Positions 28,921 to 37,085 of a DNA stretch of 64,000 bases are shown piece after piece. The notes under the pieces are model-generated. The model was not told where the DNA came from. It saw only the letters and a list, made by a program, of their open reading frames with translations, and searched no databases. This DNA is from Burkholderia pyrrocinia (GTDB lineage Bacteria > Pseudomonadota > Gammaproteobacteria > Burkholderiales > Burkholderiaceae): the NCBI RefSeq assembly GCF_001028665.1, contig NZ_CP011504.1, forward strand, positions 1,178,001-1,242,000, written 5' to 3'. Each line of letters begins with the position of its first letter. Positions within the stretch are counted from its first letter, which is position 1. Position numbers and translations under genes: made by a program.

Positions 28921-29934
28921 ATGACCCGCACCACTCACACGATTCGCCGACACACCCTGCGTGCCCTTCTGGCCGCGCTTTGCATCGCGCCGCTCGGCAT
29001 GCAGGGCGCCGCGCGCGCCGACGCGCCGCTGAAGATCGGCTTCCTGGTGAAGATGCCCGAGCAGGCGTGGTTCATCAACGAGCAGAACGCGGCGTCCGCG
29101 CTCGGCCAGAAGGAGAATTTCTCGGTCGTGAAGATCGGCACGCCCGACGGCGAGAAGGTGCTCGCCGCGATCGACAACCTCGGTTCGCAGGGCGCACAGG
29201 GCTTCGTGATCTGCGCGCCCGACGTGCGCCTCGGCCCGGCGATCTCCGCGCGCGCGAAGCGCTACAACATGAAGTTCGTGACCGTCGACGACCAGCTCGT
29301 CGATTCGACCGGCAAGCCGCTCGCGAACGTGCCGCACCTCGGGATGTCGGCGACCAAGATCGGTAACCAGGTCGGCCAGGCGATCACCGACGAGATGAAG
29401 CGGCGCGGCTGGAAGCCCGAGGAAGTCGGCGCGCTGCGGATCACCAACAACGAGCTGCCGACCGCGAAGCTGCGCACCGACGGCGCGACGCAGGCGCTGC
29501 TCGCGAACGGCTTCCGCAAGGAGAACATCTTCGACGCGCCGCAGAAGACGACCGACGACGAAGGCGGCTTCAGCGCGGCCGCGCCGGTGCTCGCACGGCA
29601 TCCGAACGTGAAGAAATGGGTGGTCTACGCGCTGAACGAGGAAACCGTGCTCGGCGCGGTGCGCGCGACCGAACAGCTGCACATCCCGTCGGCCGACGTG
29701 ATCGGCGTCGGCATCAACGGCGCGGGCGAAGCGTTCGCCGAGTTCCAGAAGAAGGAGCCGACCGGCTTCTACGGGACGATCGCGGTCAGTTCGACGAACC
29801 ACGGCAAGGACAGCACGCAGAACCTCGTCGACTGGATCCGCAACGGCAAGACGCCGGCGGCCGACACGCAGACGAGCGGCAAGCTGATGACGCGCGCGAA
29901 CTGGCAGGCCGTGCGCGCCGAACTCGGCATCTGA
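28921..29934 (+). CDS. araF: L-arabinose ABC transporter binding protein AraF
   Basis: This periplasmic arabinose-binding protein of the CUT2 family has 337 residues from the ATG at 28921, which follows AGGAGA. The signal peptide ends near GAARADAP and the mature protein begins LKIGFLVKMPEQAWF. The segments KIGTPDGEKVLAAIDNLGSQGAQGFVICAPD and ATEQLHIPSADVIGVGINGAGEAF closely follow the E. coli AraF pattern. It is followed immediately by araG and araH, the standard operon order. D-galactose and D-fucose are common secondary ligands of AraF. Confidence 0.93.
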   Translation: MTRTTHTIRRHTLRALLAALCIAPLGMQGAARADAPLKIGFLVKMPEQAWFINEQNAASALGQKENFSVVKIGTPDGEKVLAAIDNLGSQGAQGFVICAPDVRLGPAISARAKRYNMKFVTVDDQLVDSTGKPLANVPHLGMSATKIGNQVGQAITDEMKRRGWKPEEVGALRITNNELPTAKLRTDGATQALLANGFRKENIFDAPQKTTDDEGGFSAAAPVLARHPNVKKWVVYALNEETVLGAVRATEQLHIPSADVIGVGINGAGEAFAEFQKKEPTGFYGTIAVSSTNHGKDSTQNLVDWIRNGKTPAADTQTSGKLMTRANWQAVRAELGI

Positions 29935-29955
29935 GCGGTGCGAGGCGAAAACGCG

Positions 29956-31509
29956 ATGACGACGCAGACGATGACGGCCGTGTCCCGCAGCAACGACGCT
30001 GCGGCAGGCGCACCGCCGCAGGACGCCCCGCTGCTCGCGCTCGACGGCATCACGGTGACGTTCCCGGGCGTGCGCGCGCTCGACGCCGTGTCGCTGTCGG
30101 TGCGTGCAGGCGAAGTGCACGGGCTGATGGGCGAGAACGGCGCGGGGAAATCGACGCTGCTGAAGGTGCTGTCCGGCGTGAACCAGCCGCAGTCCGGCAC
30201 GCTGACGCTGAACGGCACGGTGCAGCGCTTCGCGTCGACGCGCGCGGCGCTCGAGGCCGGCATCGCGATCATCTACCAGGAGCTTCACCTGGTGCCCGAG
30301 CTGACGGTCGCCGAGAACCTGATGCTCGGGCAGTTGCCGAGCCGGCTCGGCGTGGTCGACGAGCGCACGCTCGCCGCGCGTGCGCTCGATGCGCTGGAGC
30401 GGCTCGGCGAGCACATCGATCCGGGCATCCCGGTGAAGTATCTGTCGATCGGCCAGCGCCAGATGATCGAGATCGGCAAGGCGCTGATGCGCGACGCGCG
30501 CGTGATCGCGTTCGACGAACCGACGAGCTCGCTGTCCGCGCGCGAGACCACGCAGTTGTTCCGGATCATCCGCGCGCTGCGCGCGGAAGGCCGCGCGATC
30601 ATCTACGTCACGCACCGGATGGAAGAGGTCTACGAACTGTGCGACCGCGTGACCGTGTTTCGCGACGGCCGCCGGATCGACACGTTCGATTCGGTCGCCG
30701 ATCTCGACCGCGACCGGCTGATCGGCTGCATGGTCGGCCGCTCGATCGAGGACGTGTACGGCTACCGGCCGCGCGCGGCCGGCGACGTGCTGATCGAGGC
30801 GAAGGGGCTGGCGGGGCCCGGGCTGTCCGAGCCCGTGTCGTTCACTGCGCGGCGCGGCGAGATCGTCGGCTTCTTCGGGCTCGTCGGCGCGGGCCGCTCG
30901 GAACTGATGAAGCTGCTGTACGGCGCGGTGCGCCCGAGCGCCGGGTACGTCGAGCTGGGCGGGCGGCGTGTCGCGTTTGCCAGCCCGCGCGACGCGGTGC
31001 GCGCCGGCATCGCGCTGTGCCCGGAAGACCGCAAGCAGGAGGGCATCGTCGCGATCGCGTCGGTGGCCGACAACCTGAACATCAGCGCGCGCCGGCATTT
31101 CAGCCCGGCGCGCATGCTGCTCGACACGCGGCGCGAGCGCGAGCTCGCGCAACGCTACATCGAGCGGCTCGCGATCAAGACCCGCGACGGCGACACGCCG
31201 ATCGGCGCGTTGTCCGGCGGCAACCAGCAGAAGGTCGTGCTGGCGCGCTGGCTCGCCGAACGTATCGACGTGTTCCTGATGGACGAGCCGACGCGCGGCA
31301 TCGACGTCGGTGCGCGCGCGGAAATCTACAACCTGTTCTACGAACTCGCGGAAGCGGGCCGCACGGTGATCCTCGTGTCGAGCGATCTGGCCGAAGTGAT
31401 CGGCGTGTCGGACCGGATCATCGTGATGAAGGAAGGCCGGATCGCGGGCGAAGTGGAGAAGGCGCAGGCGACGCCCGACGCACTGATCAAGCTCGCGCTG
31501 CCGCGCTAG
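29956..31509 (+). CDS. araG: L-arabinose ABC transporter ATPase AraG
   Basis: This 517-residue CUT2 ATPase has two ABC domains. The first contains Walker A (GENGAGKST, near residue 60), signature YLSIGQRQM and Walker [14 protein letters not shown]. The second has the atypical P-loop [10 protein letters not shown] usual for this family, an LSGGNQQKV signature and [14 protein letters not shown]. The start at 29956 lies 22 bp after araF, so the two are cotranscribed. It is slightly longer than E. coli AraG because of an Ala/Pro-rich N-terminal extension. It energises AraH. Confidence 0.93.
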   Translation: MTTQTMTAVSRSNDAAAGAPPQDAPLLALDGITVTFPGVRALDAVSLSVRAGEVHGLMGENGAGKSTLLKVLSGVNQPQSGTLTLNGTVQRFASTRAALEAGIAIIYQELHLVPELTVAENLMLGQLPSRLGVVDERTLAARALDALERLGEHIDPGIPVKYLSIGQRQMIEIGKALMRDARVIAFDEPTSSLSARETTQLFRIIRALRAEGRAIIYVTHRMEEVYELCDRVTVFRDGRRIDTFDSVADLDRDRLIGCMVGRSIEDVYGYRPRAAGDVLIEAKGLAGPGLSEPVSFTARRGEIVGFFGLVGAGRSELMKLLYGAVRPSAGYVELGGRRVAFASPRDAVRAGIALCPEDRKQEGIVAIASVADNLNISARRHFSPARMLLDTRRERELAQRYIERLAIKTRDGDTPIGALSGGNQQKVVLARWLAERIDVFLMDEPTRGIDVGARAEIYNLFYELAEAGRTVILVSSDLAEVIGVSDRIIVMKEGRIAGEVEKAQATPDALIKLALPR

Positions 31510-31540
31510 CGGCTTGCTGTTCAACCGGAATGCAAATGAT

Positions 31541-32560
31541 ATGAGCCAGGCAATGCAACCCCAACGTACCTCTCCATCCCCCGATGCCGCTGCCGCGCCC
31601 ATGAAGGCGCGCGGCGGCGTGTGGCAACTGATCAACCGTTCCGGCATCGTGATGGTGTTTCTCGTGCTGTTCGCGACGCTGTCGCTGACGGTGCCGGACT
31701 TCCTCACGCCGCGCAATATCCAGGGCCTGCTGCTGTCGGTCACGCTGATCGGTTCGATCGCGGTGACGATGATGTTCGTGCTCGCGCTCGGCGAGGTCGA
31801 CCTGTCGGTCGCGTCGATCGTCGCGTTCTCGGGCGTCGTCGCGTCGACGCTGATCACCGCGACGCACAGCGTGCTGTTCGGCACCGCGGCCGGCGTGCTC
31901 GCGGGCGGCGCGGTCGGGCTCGTCAACGGCGTGCTGATCGCGCGCTACCGGATCAATTCGCTGATCGTCACGCTCGCGATGATGGAAGTCGTGCGCGGGC
32001 TCGCGTTCATCACGTCGAACGGCGACGCGGTGATGATCTCCGAGGAACGCTTCTTCGAACTCGGGGCCGGCTCGTTCCTCGGCATCTCGTATCCGATCTG
32101 GAGCAACATCATCGGCTTCGTCGTGTTCGGCTTCCTGCTGCGCAAGACGGTGTTCGGCAAGAACGTGCTCGCCGTCGGCGGCAACGGCGAGGCGGCGCTG
32201 CTCGCGGGGCTGCCGGTGATGCGCATCAAGATCACCGTGTTCGTGCTGCAGGGGCTCGTGACGGGTTTCGCCGGCGTGATGCTCGCGTCGCGGATGAGCC
32301 TCGGCGATCCGAAGACGTCGGTCGGCCTCGAGCTCGGCGTGATCTCCGCGTGCGTGCTCGGCGGCGTGTCGCTGACGGGCGGCGTCGCGACGATCTCCGG
32401 CGTGCTGGTCGGCGTGCTGATCATGGGCGCGGTGCAGGATGCGATGAGCCTGCTGAACGTGCCGACCTTTTACCAATATCTGATACGCGGCGGAATTCTG
32501 TTGCTCGCGGTGCTGTTCGACCAGTATCGTCGCAACCAGCGGCGCGCGATGAAGATCTGA
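31541..32560 (+). CDS. araH: L-arabinose ABC transporter permease AraH
   Basis: This CUT2 inner-membrane permease is 339 residues from the ATG at 31541. After a polar N-terminus the helices begin at GIVMVFLVLFATLSLTV. Characteristic segments are ALGEVDLSVASIVAFSGVVAS, GLVNGVLIARYRINSLIVTLAMMEVVRGLAF and LGGVSLTGGVATISGVLVGVLIMGAVQDAM, as in AraH and RbsC. It is the third gene of araFGH. Free sugar would enter here and be oxidised by the dehydrogenase upstream in the cluster. Confidence 0.93.
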   Translation: MSQAMQPQRTSPSPDAAAAPMKARGGVWQLINRSGIVMVFLVLFATLSLTVPDFLTPRNIQGLLLSVTLIGSIAVTMMFVLALGEVDLSVASIVAFSGVVASTLITATHSVLFGTAAGVLAGGAVGLVNGVLIARYRINSLIVTLAMMEVVRGLAFITSNGDAVMISEERFFELGAGSFLGISYPIWSNIIGFVVFGFLLRKTVFGKNVLAVGGNGEAALLAGLPVMRIKITVFVLQGLVTGFAGVMLASRMSLGDPKTSVGLELGVISACVLGGVSLTGGVATISGVLVGVLIMGAVQDAMSLLNVPTFYQYLIRGGILLLAVLFDQYRRNQRRAMKI

Positions 32561-32618
32561 CCGGCAGCGCGCCGCCCGCTAACGCGACGGATATTCGCGA
32601 CAGATATCGGGAGACGGC

Positions 32619-33521
32619 ATGCAACAGAATCATCCGGCCGCGTCGGCGACGCTGCTGGCCGACAGCCGCAGCACGCTCGGCGAAGGCGCGACGTGGTGCG
32701 ATACGACGCACGCGCTGTACTGGACGGACATCGAAGGCGCGCAGTTGTGGCGATGCCGCGCGGACGGTTCCGACCTGACGTCGTGGGCGATGCCCGAGCG
32801 GCTCGCGTGTTTCGCGCTGACCGGCGATCCGGGCGTGCTGCTCGTCGGGCTCGCGACGCATCTCGCGTTCTTCGACCTGCGCAGCGGTGCGTTCACGCGG
32901 ATCGTCGACGTCGAGCCCGAACTGCCGACCCGGCTGAACGACGGGCGCTGCGATCCGTTCGGCGCGTTCGTGTTCGGGATGAAGGACGAAGGCGGCGAGC
33001 CGCCGCGCGCGGTCGGCGGGTTCTACCGGCTCAATCCGGATCTCACGCTCGAACGGCTCGCGCTGCCGCCGGCGGCGATCGCGAACAGCATCGCGTTCGC
33101 GCCGGACGGTTCGAAGATGTATTTCTGCGATTCGCTGGTGCGCGAGATTTTCGTTTGCGATTACCGCGCGGGTGGCGACGTCGCGAACGTGCGGCCGTTC
33201 GCGCGCCTGACTGACCCGGACGGCGACCCGGACGGCTCGACGATCGATCGCGACGGCGGCCTGTGGAACGCGCAGTGGGGCGGACGGCGGGTCGTGCGCT
33301 ACGGGCCGGACGGCGTCGAGACGGAGCGCGTCGACGTGCCGACCGCGCAGCCGAGCTGCGCGGCGCTCGACGGCGAAGGCCGCCTGTACGTGACGAGCGC
33401 ACGCGTCGGGCTGAGCGACGACGCGCTGGCAAGCGATGCGCATGCGGGCGGCGTGTTCGTCGCGCAGACGCGGCACGCGGGGCTGCCGACGGCGCGGTTC
33501 ATGCCGAAGCGCGCAACCTGA
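32619..33521 (+). CDS. SMP-30/gluconolactonase family sugar lactonase
   Basis: The 300-residue six-bladed beta-propeller hydrolyses the 1,4-lactone released by the dehydrogenase to the aldonic acid. Typical motifs are LGEGATWCDTTHALYWTDIEG (the metal-binding Glu), RLNDGRCDPFGAFVFGM, NSIAFAPDGSKMYFCDS and DPDGSTIDRDGGLWNAQWGG, containing the conserved Asn and Asp calcium ligands. An L-arabinono-lactonase function is inferred from the cluster. The ATG at 32619 follows GGGAGACGGC. It is the last gene of the plus-strand operon, before a GC-rich inverted repeat. Confidence 0.9.
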   Translation: MQQNHPAASATLLADSRSTLGEGATWCDTTHALYWTDIEGAQLWRCRADGSDLTSWAMPERLACFALTGDPGVLLVGLATHLAFFDLRSGAFTRIVDVEPELPTRLNDGRCDPFGAFVFGMKDEGGEPPRAVGGFYRLNPDLTLERLALPPAAIANSIAFAPDGSKMYFCDSLVREIFVCDYRAGGDVANVRPFARLTDPDGDPDGSTIDRDGGLWNAQWGGRRVVRYGPDGVETERVDVPTAQPSCAALDGEGRLYVTSARVGLSDDALASDAHAGGVFVAQTRHAGLPTARFMPKRAT

Positions 33522-33531
33522 GCGGCGCGGC

Positions 33532-33574
33532 GCGGCCGGCGGACGCGACATCGTCGCACGACCGCGCCGGCCGC
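33532..33574. terminator. GC-rich inverted repeat between convergent genes
   Basis: GCGGCCGGCG (33532-33541) and CGCCGGCCGC (33565-33574) form a 10-bp stem around a 23-nt loop. It lies between the ends of the lactonase and amidohydrolase genes. There is no T tract, so terminator function on both strands is plausible but unproven. Confidence 0.4.
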
Positions 33575-33608
33575 CACGCCGCGATCGGCGCATTCACCAC
33601 TCGGCGCG

Positions 33609-34502
33609 TCACTCGTGCGGCGCGTCGAGCCCCAGCCCCAGCAACGCGACCGCGTTGTCCTTCAAAATCAGCGGATGCACGTCGGGCCGGAACCCGGCGC
33701 CGTTGAAATCCTCCAGCCATCTATCCGGCCGGATCAGCGGAAAATCCGATGCGAACAGCACCTTGTGCCTGAGCAGCGTGTTCGCATACTTGACCAGCTC
33801 CGGCGAAAAATACTTCGGCGACCACCCCGACAGATCGATGTACACGTTCGGCTTGTGCAGCGCGATCGACAGCGCCTGCTCCTGCCACGGCCACGACGGG
33901 TGCGCGATCACGATCTTCATGTCCGGAAAGTCGGCCGCGACGTCGTCGAGATGGATCGGTTCGGAGTACTTCAGACGTAGCCCGCCGCCGCCGCGCATGC
34001 CCGATCCCATCCCCGAATGGCCGCTGTGGAACACGGCCGGCAGCCCGTGTTCGGCGATCGCCTCGTAGATCGGATACGCGAGCCGGTCGTTCGGAAAGCA
34101 CCCCTGCATCGTCGGGTGGAACTTGAAGCCCTTCACGCCGTGTTCTTCGATCAGGCGGCGCGCCTCGCGCGCGCCGAAGCGGCCCTTGTGCGGATCGATG
34201 CTCGCGAACGCGATCATGATGTCGGCGTTGTCCTGCGCGAATTGCGCAATTTCCTCGTTCGGAATGCGGCGCCGGCCGATGTTCGTCTCGCAGTCGACGG
34301 TGAACATCACGAAGCCGATGCGGCGCTCGCGGTAATACGCGATCGTCTCCGGAATCGTCGGCCGGCGGCCCTGCTTCAGCACCGTGCCGAAGTACTTGTC
34401 GGCCGCGTCGTCGAATGCCTTCGCGAACAGGTCGGGCGGCTGGCAGCACGACACTTCGGCATGCACGTGCGTGTCGATGGCGATCAGGTTGCGGACGTCC
34501 AA
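33609..34502 (-). CDS. Amidohydrolase-2 family protein in the ferulate regulon
   Basis: This 297-residue metal-dependent TIM barrel belongs to the family that includes ACMSD, gamma-resorcylate and 5-carboxyvanillate decarboxylases and LigI. Metal-site features are the N-terminal DTHVHAE (HxH), KGFKFHPTMQG, VFHSGHSG, IAHPSWPW and FASDFPL (Asp). The gene is divergent from the hydroxycinnamoyl-CoA hydratase/lyase and shares the palindrome at 34606-34622, so it is probably induced with the ferulate genes. A decarboxylase or ring-cleavage hydrolase acting on an aromatic intermediate is a reasonable guess. No substrate can be named. Confidence 0.8.
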   Translation of the reverse strand: MDVRNLIAIDTHVHAEVSCCQPPDLFAKAFDDAADKYFGTVLKQGRRPTIPETIAYYRERRIGFVMFTVDCETNIGRRRIPNEEIAQFAQDNADIMIAFASIDPHKGRFGAREARRLIEEHGVKGFKFHPTMQGCFPNDRLAYPIYEAIAEHGLPAVFHSGHSGMGSGMRGGGGLRLKYSEPIHLDDVAADFPDMKIVIAHPSWPWQEQALSIALHKPNVYIDLSGWSPKYFSPELVKYANTLLRHKVLFASDFPLIRPDRWLEDFNGAGFRPDVHPLILKDNAVALLGLGLDAPHE

Positions 34503-34605
34503 GCGTGTCTCCTCATGTCGTGAAGCGCAGGCGCCGCGCGGCGCGAAGCCGCGCGTTCGGGCCCGTTTAGGGGTTTGTCCCGAGCCGCTTCCATTCTACT
34601 TTACA

Positions 34606-34622
34606 TATCAGGTTACCTGATA
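34606..34622. promoter_or_regulatory. Ferulate-island palindrome, copy 1 (perfect)
   Basis: TATCAGGTTACCTGATA is an 8+1+8 perfect inverted repeat in the divergent gap between the amidohydrolase and hydratase/lyase genes. It lies 51 bp before the lyase start codon. Three variants lie at 42022, 42820 and 42912. It is probably the operator of the island's MarR- or GntR-type regulator. Confidence 0.75.
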
Positions 34623-34672
34623 GTAAATTGGCGTCGAGTCGCGCAGGGCGGCACTGTCATTGGAGAACGAAG

Positions 34673-35500
34673 ATGAGTTACGAAGGTCGCTGGAAAACGG
34701 TGAAGGTCGAGGTCGAGGGCGGGATCGCCTGGGTGTCGCTGAACCGCCCGGACAAGCGCAACGCGATGAGCCCGACGCTGAACACGGAGATGATCGACGT
34801 GCTGGAAGCGGTCGAGCTCGACGCCGAAGCGCAGGTGCTCGTGCTGACCGGCGAGGGTGACGCGTGGACGGCCGGGATGGACCTGAAGGAGTATTTCCGC
34901 GAAGTGGACGCGGGCCCGGAGATCCTGCAGGAAAAGATCCGCCGTGACGCGAGCCGCTGGCAGTGGCAACTGCTGCGCATGTATTCGAAGCCGACGATCG
35001 CGATGGTCAACGGCTGGTGTTTCGGCGGCGGTTTCTCGCCGCTCGTCGCGTGCGATCTCGCGATCGCGGCCGACGAAGCCGTGTTCGGCCTGTCGGAAAT
35101 CAACTGGGGCATCCCGCCGGGCAACCTCGTCAGCAAGGCGATGGCGGACACGGTCGGGCATCGCGAGGCGCTGTACTACATCATGACCGGCGATACCTTC
35201 ACCGGGCAGCAGGCCGCGAAGATGGGGCTCGTCAACAAGAGCGTGCCGCGTGCGCAACTGCGCGATGAAGTGCTCGCGCTCGCCGCGAAGCTGCTCGACA
35301 AGAATCCGGTCGTGATCCGCAATGCGAAGCACGGCTTCAAGCGCTGCCGCGAACTGACGTGGGAGCAGAACGAGGACTACCTGTACGCGAAGCTCGACCA
35401 GGCGAACTATCGCGATCCGGAAGGCGGCCGCGAGCAGGGCCTCAAGCAGTTCCTCGACGACAAGAGCATCAAGCCGGGCCTGCAGGCGTACAAGCGCTGA
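34673..35500 (+). CDS. ech: p-Hydroxycinnamoyl-CoA hydratase/lyase
   Basis: This enzyme converts feruloyl-CoA to vanillin and acetyl-CoA by hydration and retro-aldol cleavage, and p-coumaroyl-CoA to 4-hydroxybenzaldehyde. It is a 275-residue crotonase-fold protein that nearly matches the usual HCHL length of about 276. It shows WTAGMDLKEYFREVDAGPE, the oxyanion loop WCFGGGFSPLVACDLA, and Glu142 in GLSEINWGIPPG, equivalent to the catalytic Glu of the Pseudomonas enzyme. The start at 34673 gives the normal N-terminus MSYEGRWKTV. It is the first gene of ech-vdh-fcs, under the palindrome at 34606. Confidence 0.94.
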   Translation: MSYEGRWKTVKVEVEGGIAWVSLNRPDKRNAMSPTLNTEMIDVLEAVELDAEAQVLVLTGEGDAWTAGMDLKEYFREVDAGPEILQEKIRRDASRWQWQLLRMYSKPTIAMVNGWCFGGGFSPLVACDLAIAADEAVFGLSEINWGIPPGNLVSKAMADTVGHREALYYIMTGDTFTGQQAAKMGLVNKSVPRAQLRDEVLALAAKLLDKNPVVIRNAKHGFKRCRELTWEQNEDYLYAKLDQANYRDPEGGREQGLKQFLDDKSIKPGLQAYKR

Positions 35501-35542
35501 CGCGCGACGCGGCACGCAACCGGACAGAGCGGAGACAGCGAA

Positions 35543-36994
35543 ATGCACGAAGTGAGTTTGTTGATCGACGGCGTGTCGCGCGGCGCGTCGGATGGCGGTA
35601 CGTTCGACCGGATCGATCCGGCGACGGGACAGGTGGCGTCGCGCGCCGCTGCGGCGACGCTCGCCGATGCGGATGCCGCGGTCGCGGCGGCCGCGCGCGC
35701 GTTTCCCGCGTGGTCGGCGCTCGCGCCGACCGAGCGCCGCCGGCGGCTGCTCGCGGCGGCCGACCGGATGGACGCGCGCGCCGGCGAATTCATCGAGATC
35801 GGCCGCGCGGAAACCGGCGCGATGGCGAACTGGTACGGCTTCAACGTGATGCTCGCGGCCAACATGCTGCGCGAGGCCGCCGCGATGACGACGCAGATCG
35901 ACGGCGCGGTGATCCCGTCCGATGTGCCGGGCAGCCTCGCGATGGCCGTGCGCCAGCCGTGTGGCGTCGTGCTCGGCATCGCGCCGTGGAACGCGCCGGT
36001 GATCCTCGCGACCCGCGCGCTCGCGATGCCGCTCGCGTGCGGCAACACGGTCGTGCTGAAGGCGTCCGAAGGCTGCCCGGGCGTGCACCGGCTGATCGGC
36101 AGCGTGCTGCATGACGCGGGGCTCGGCGACGGCGTCGTCAACGTGATCACGCATGCATCGCAGGACGCACCGGCAATCGTCGAACGGCTGATCGCGAACC
36201 CGGCGGTGCGGCGCGTCAACTTCACCGGGTCGACGCGCGTCGGCCGGATCGTCGCGACGCTCGCCGCGCAGCACCTGAAGCCGGCGCTGCTCGAACTCGG
36301 CGGCAAGGCGCCGGTGCTCGTGCTCGACGACGCGGATCTCGATGCGGCGGTCGACGCGGTCGCGTTCGGCGCGTTCTTCAACCAGGGCCAGATCTGCATG
36401 TCGACCGAGCGCGTGATCGTCGACCGGACAGTCGCCGATGCGTTCGTCGAGCGGCTCGTCGCGAAGGCGCGTACGCTGAAGGCCGGCAACCCGGCCGCAC
36501 CGGGCGTCGTGCTCGGCACGCTGGAAAGCGCGGCGGCCGCGCAGCGCATCGCGGCGCTGGTCGCCGATGCGCGCGCACACGGCGCGGCGTTGCCGCTCGG
36601 CTGCGAAGTCGACGGCGCGGTGATGCAGCCGACGATCGTCGACGGCGTCACGCGCGACATGAAGCTCTATGCGGACGAATCGTTCGGGCCGGTCGTGACC
36701 GTGCAGCGCGTCGACGGCGACGAAGCGGCGCTTGCGGCCGCGAACGACAGCGAATACGGGCTGTCGGCCGCGGTGTTCAGCCGCGACATCGCACGCGCGA
36801 TGCAGGTCGCGAAACGGATCGAGTCGGGCATCTGCCACATCAACGGCCCGACCGTGCACGACGAGGCGCAGATGCCGTTCGGCGGCGTGAAGGCGAGCGG
36901 CTACGGCCGGTTCGGCAGCAAGGCGTCGATCGCCGAATTCACCGACCTGCGCTGGATCACCGTGCAGACCGCGCCGCGCCACTACCCGATCTGA
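35543..36994 (+). CDS. vdh: Vanillin (aryl aldehyde) dehydrogenase
   Basis: This NAD(P)-dependent aldehyde dehydrogenase oxidises vanillin to vanillate. The 483-residue protein has Asn150 (APWNAPV), the general base Glu251 (LLELGGKAPVLV), the nucleophile Cys285 (FNQGQICMSTERV) and the ESFGPVVTV motif. These are typical of the vanillin/salicylaldehyde branch. It lies 42 bp after the hydratase/lyase, behind a GGAG site, and before the CoA synthetase, so it completes the conversion of ferulate to vanillate. 4-Hydroxybenzaldehyde is a likely second substrate. Confidence 0.92.
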   Translation: MHEVSLLIDGVSRGASDGGTFDRIDPATGQVASRAAAATLADADAAVAAAARAFPAWSALAPTERRRRLLAAADRMDARAGEFIEIGRAETGAMANWYGFNVMLAANMLREAAAMTTQIDGAVIPSDVPGSLAMAVRQPCGVVLGIAPWNAPVILATRALAMPLACGNTVVLKASEGCPGVHRLIGSVLHDAGLGDGVVNVITHASQDAPAIVERLIANPAVRRVNFTGSTRVGRIVATLAAQHLKPALLELGGKAPVLVLDDADLDAAVDAVAFGAFFNQGQICMSTERVIVDRTVADAFVERLVAKARTLKAGNPAAPGVVLGTLESAAAAQRIAALVADARAHGAALPLGCEVDGAVMQPTIVDGVTRDMKLYADESFGPVVTVQRVDGDEAALAAANDSEYGLSAAVFSRDIARAMQVAKRIESGICHINGPTVHDEAQMPFGGVKASGYGRFGSKASIAEFTDLRWITVQTAPRHYPI

Positions 36995-37085
36995 GCGGGC
37001 CGCCGCGGCGCGGCACCGACAAAGACACAATGAAGTTCCCGCCGCGCGCCGCGAGCGCGCCGGCGGAACCGACTGGAGACAGACC

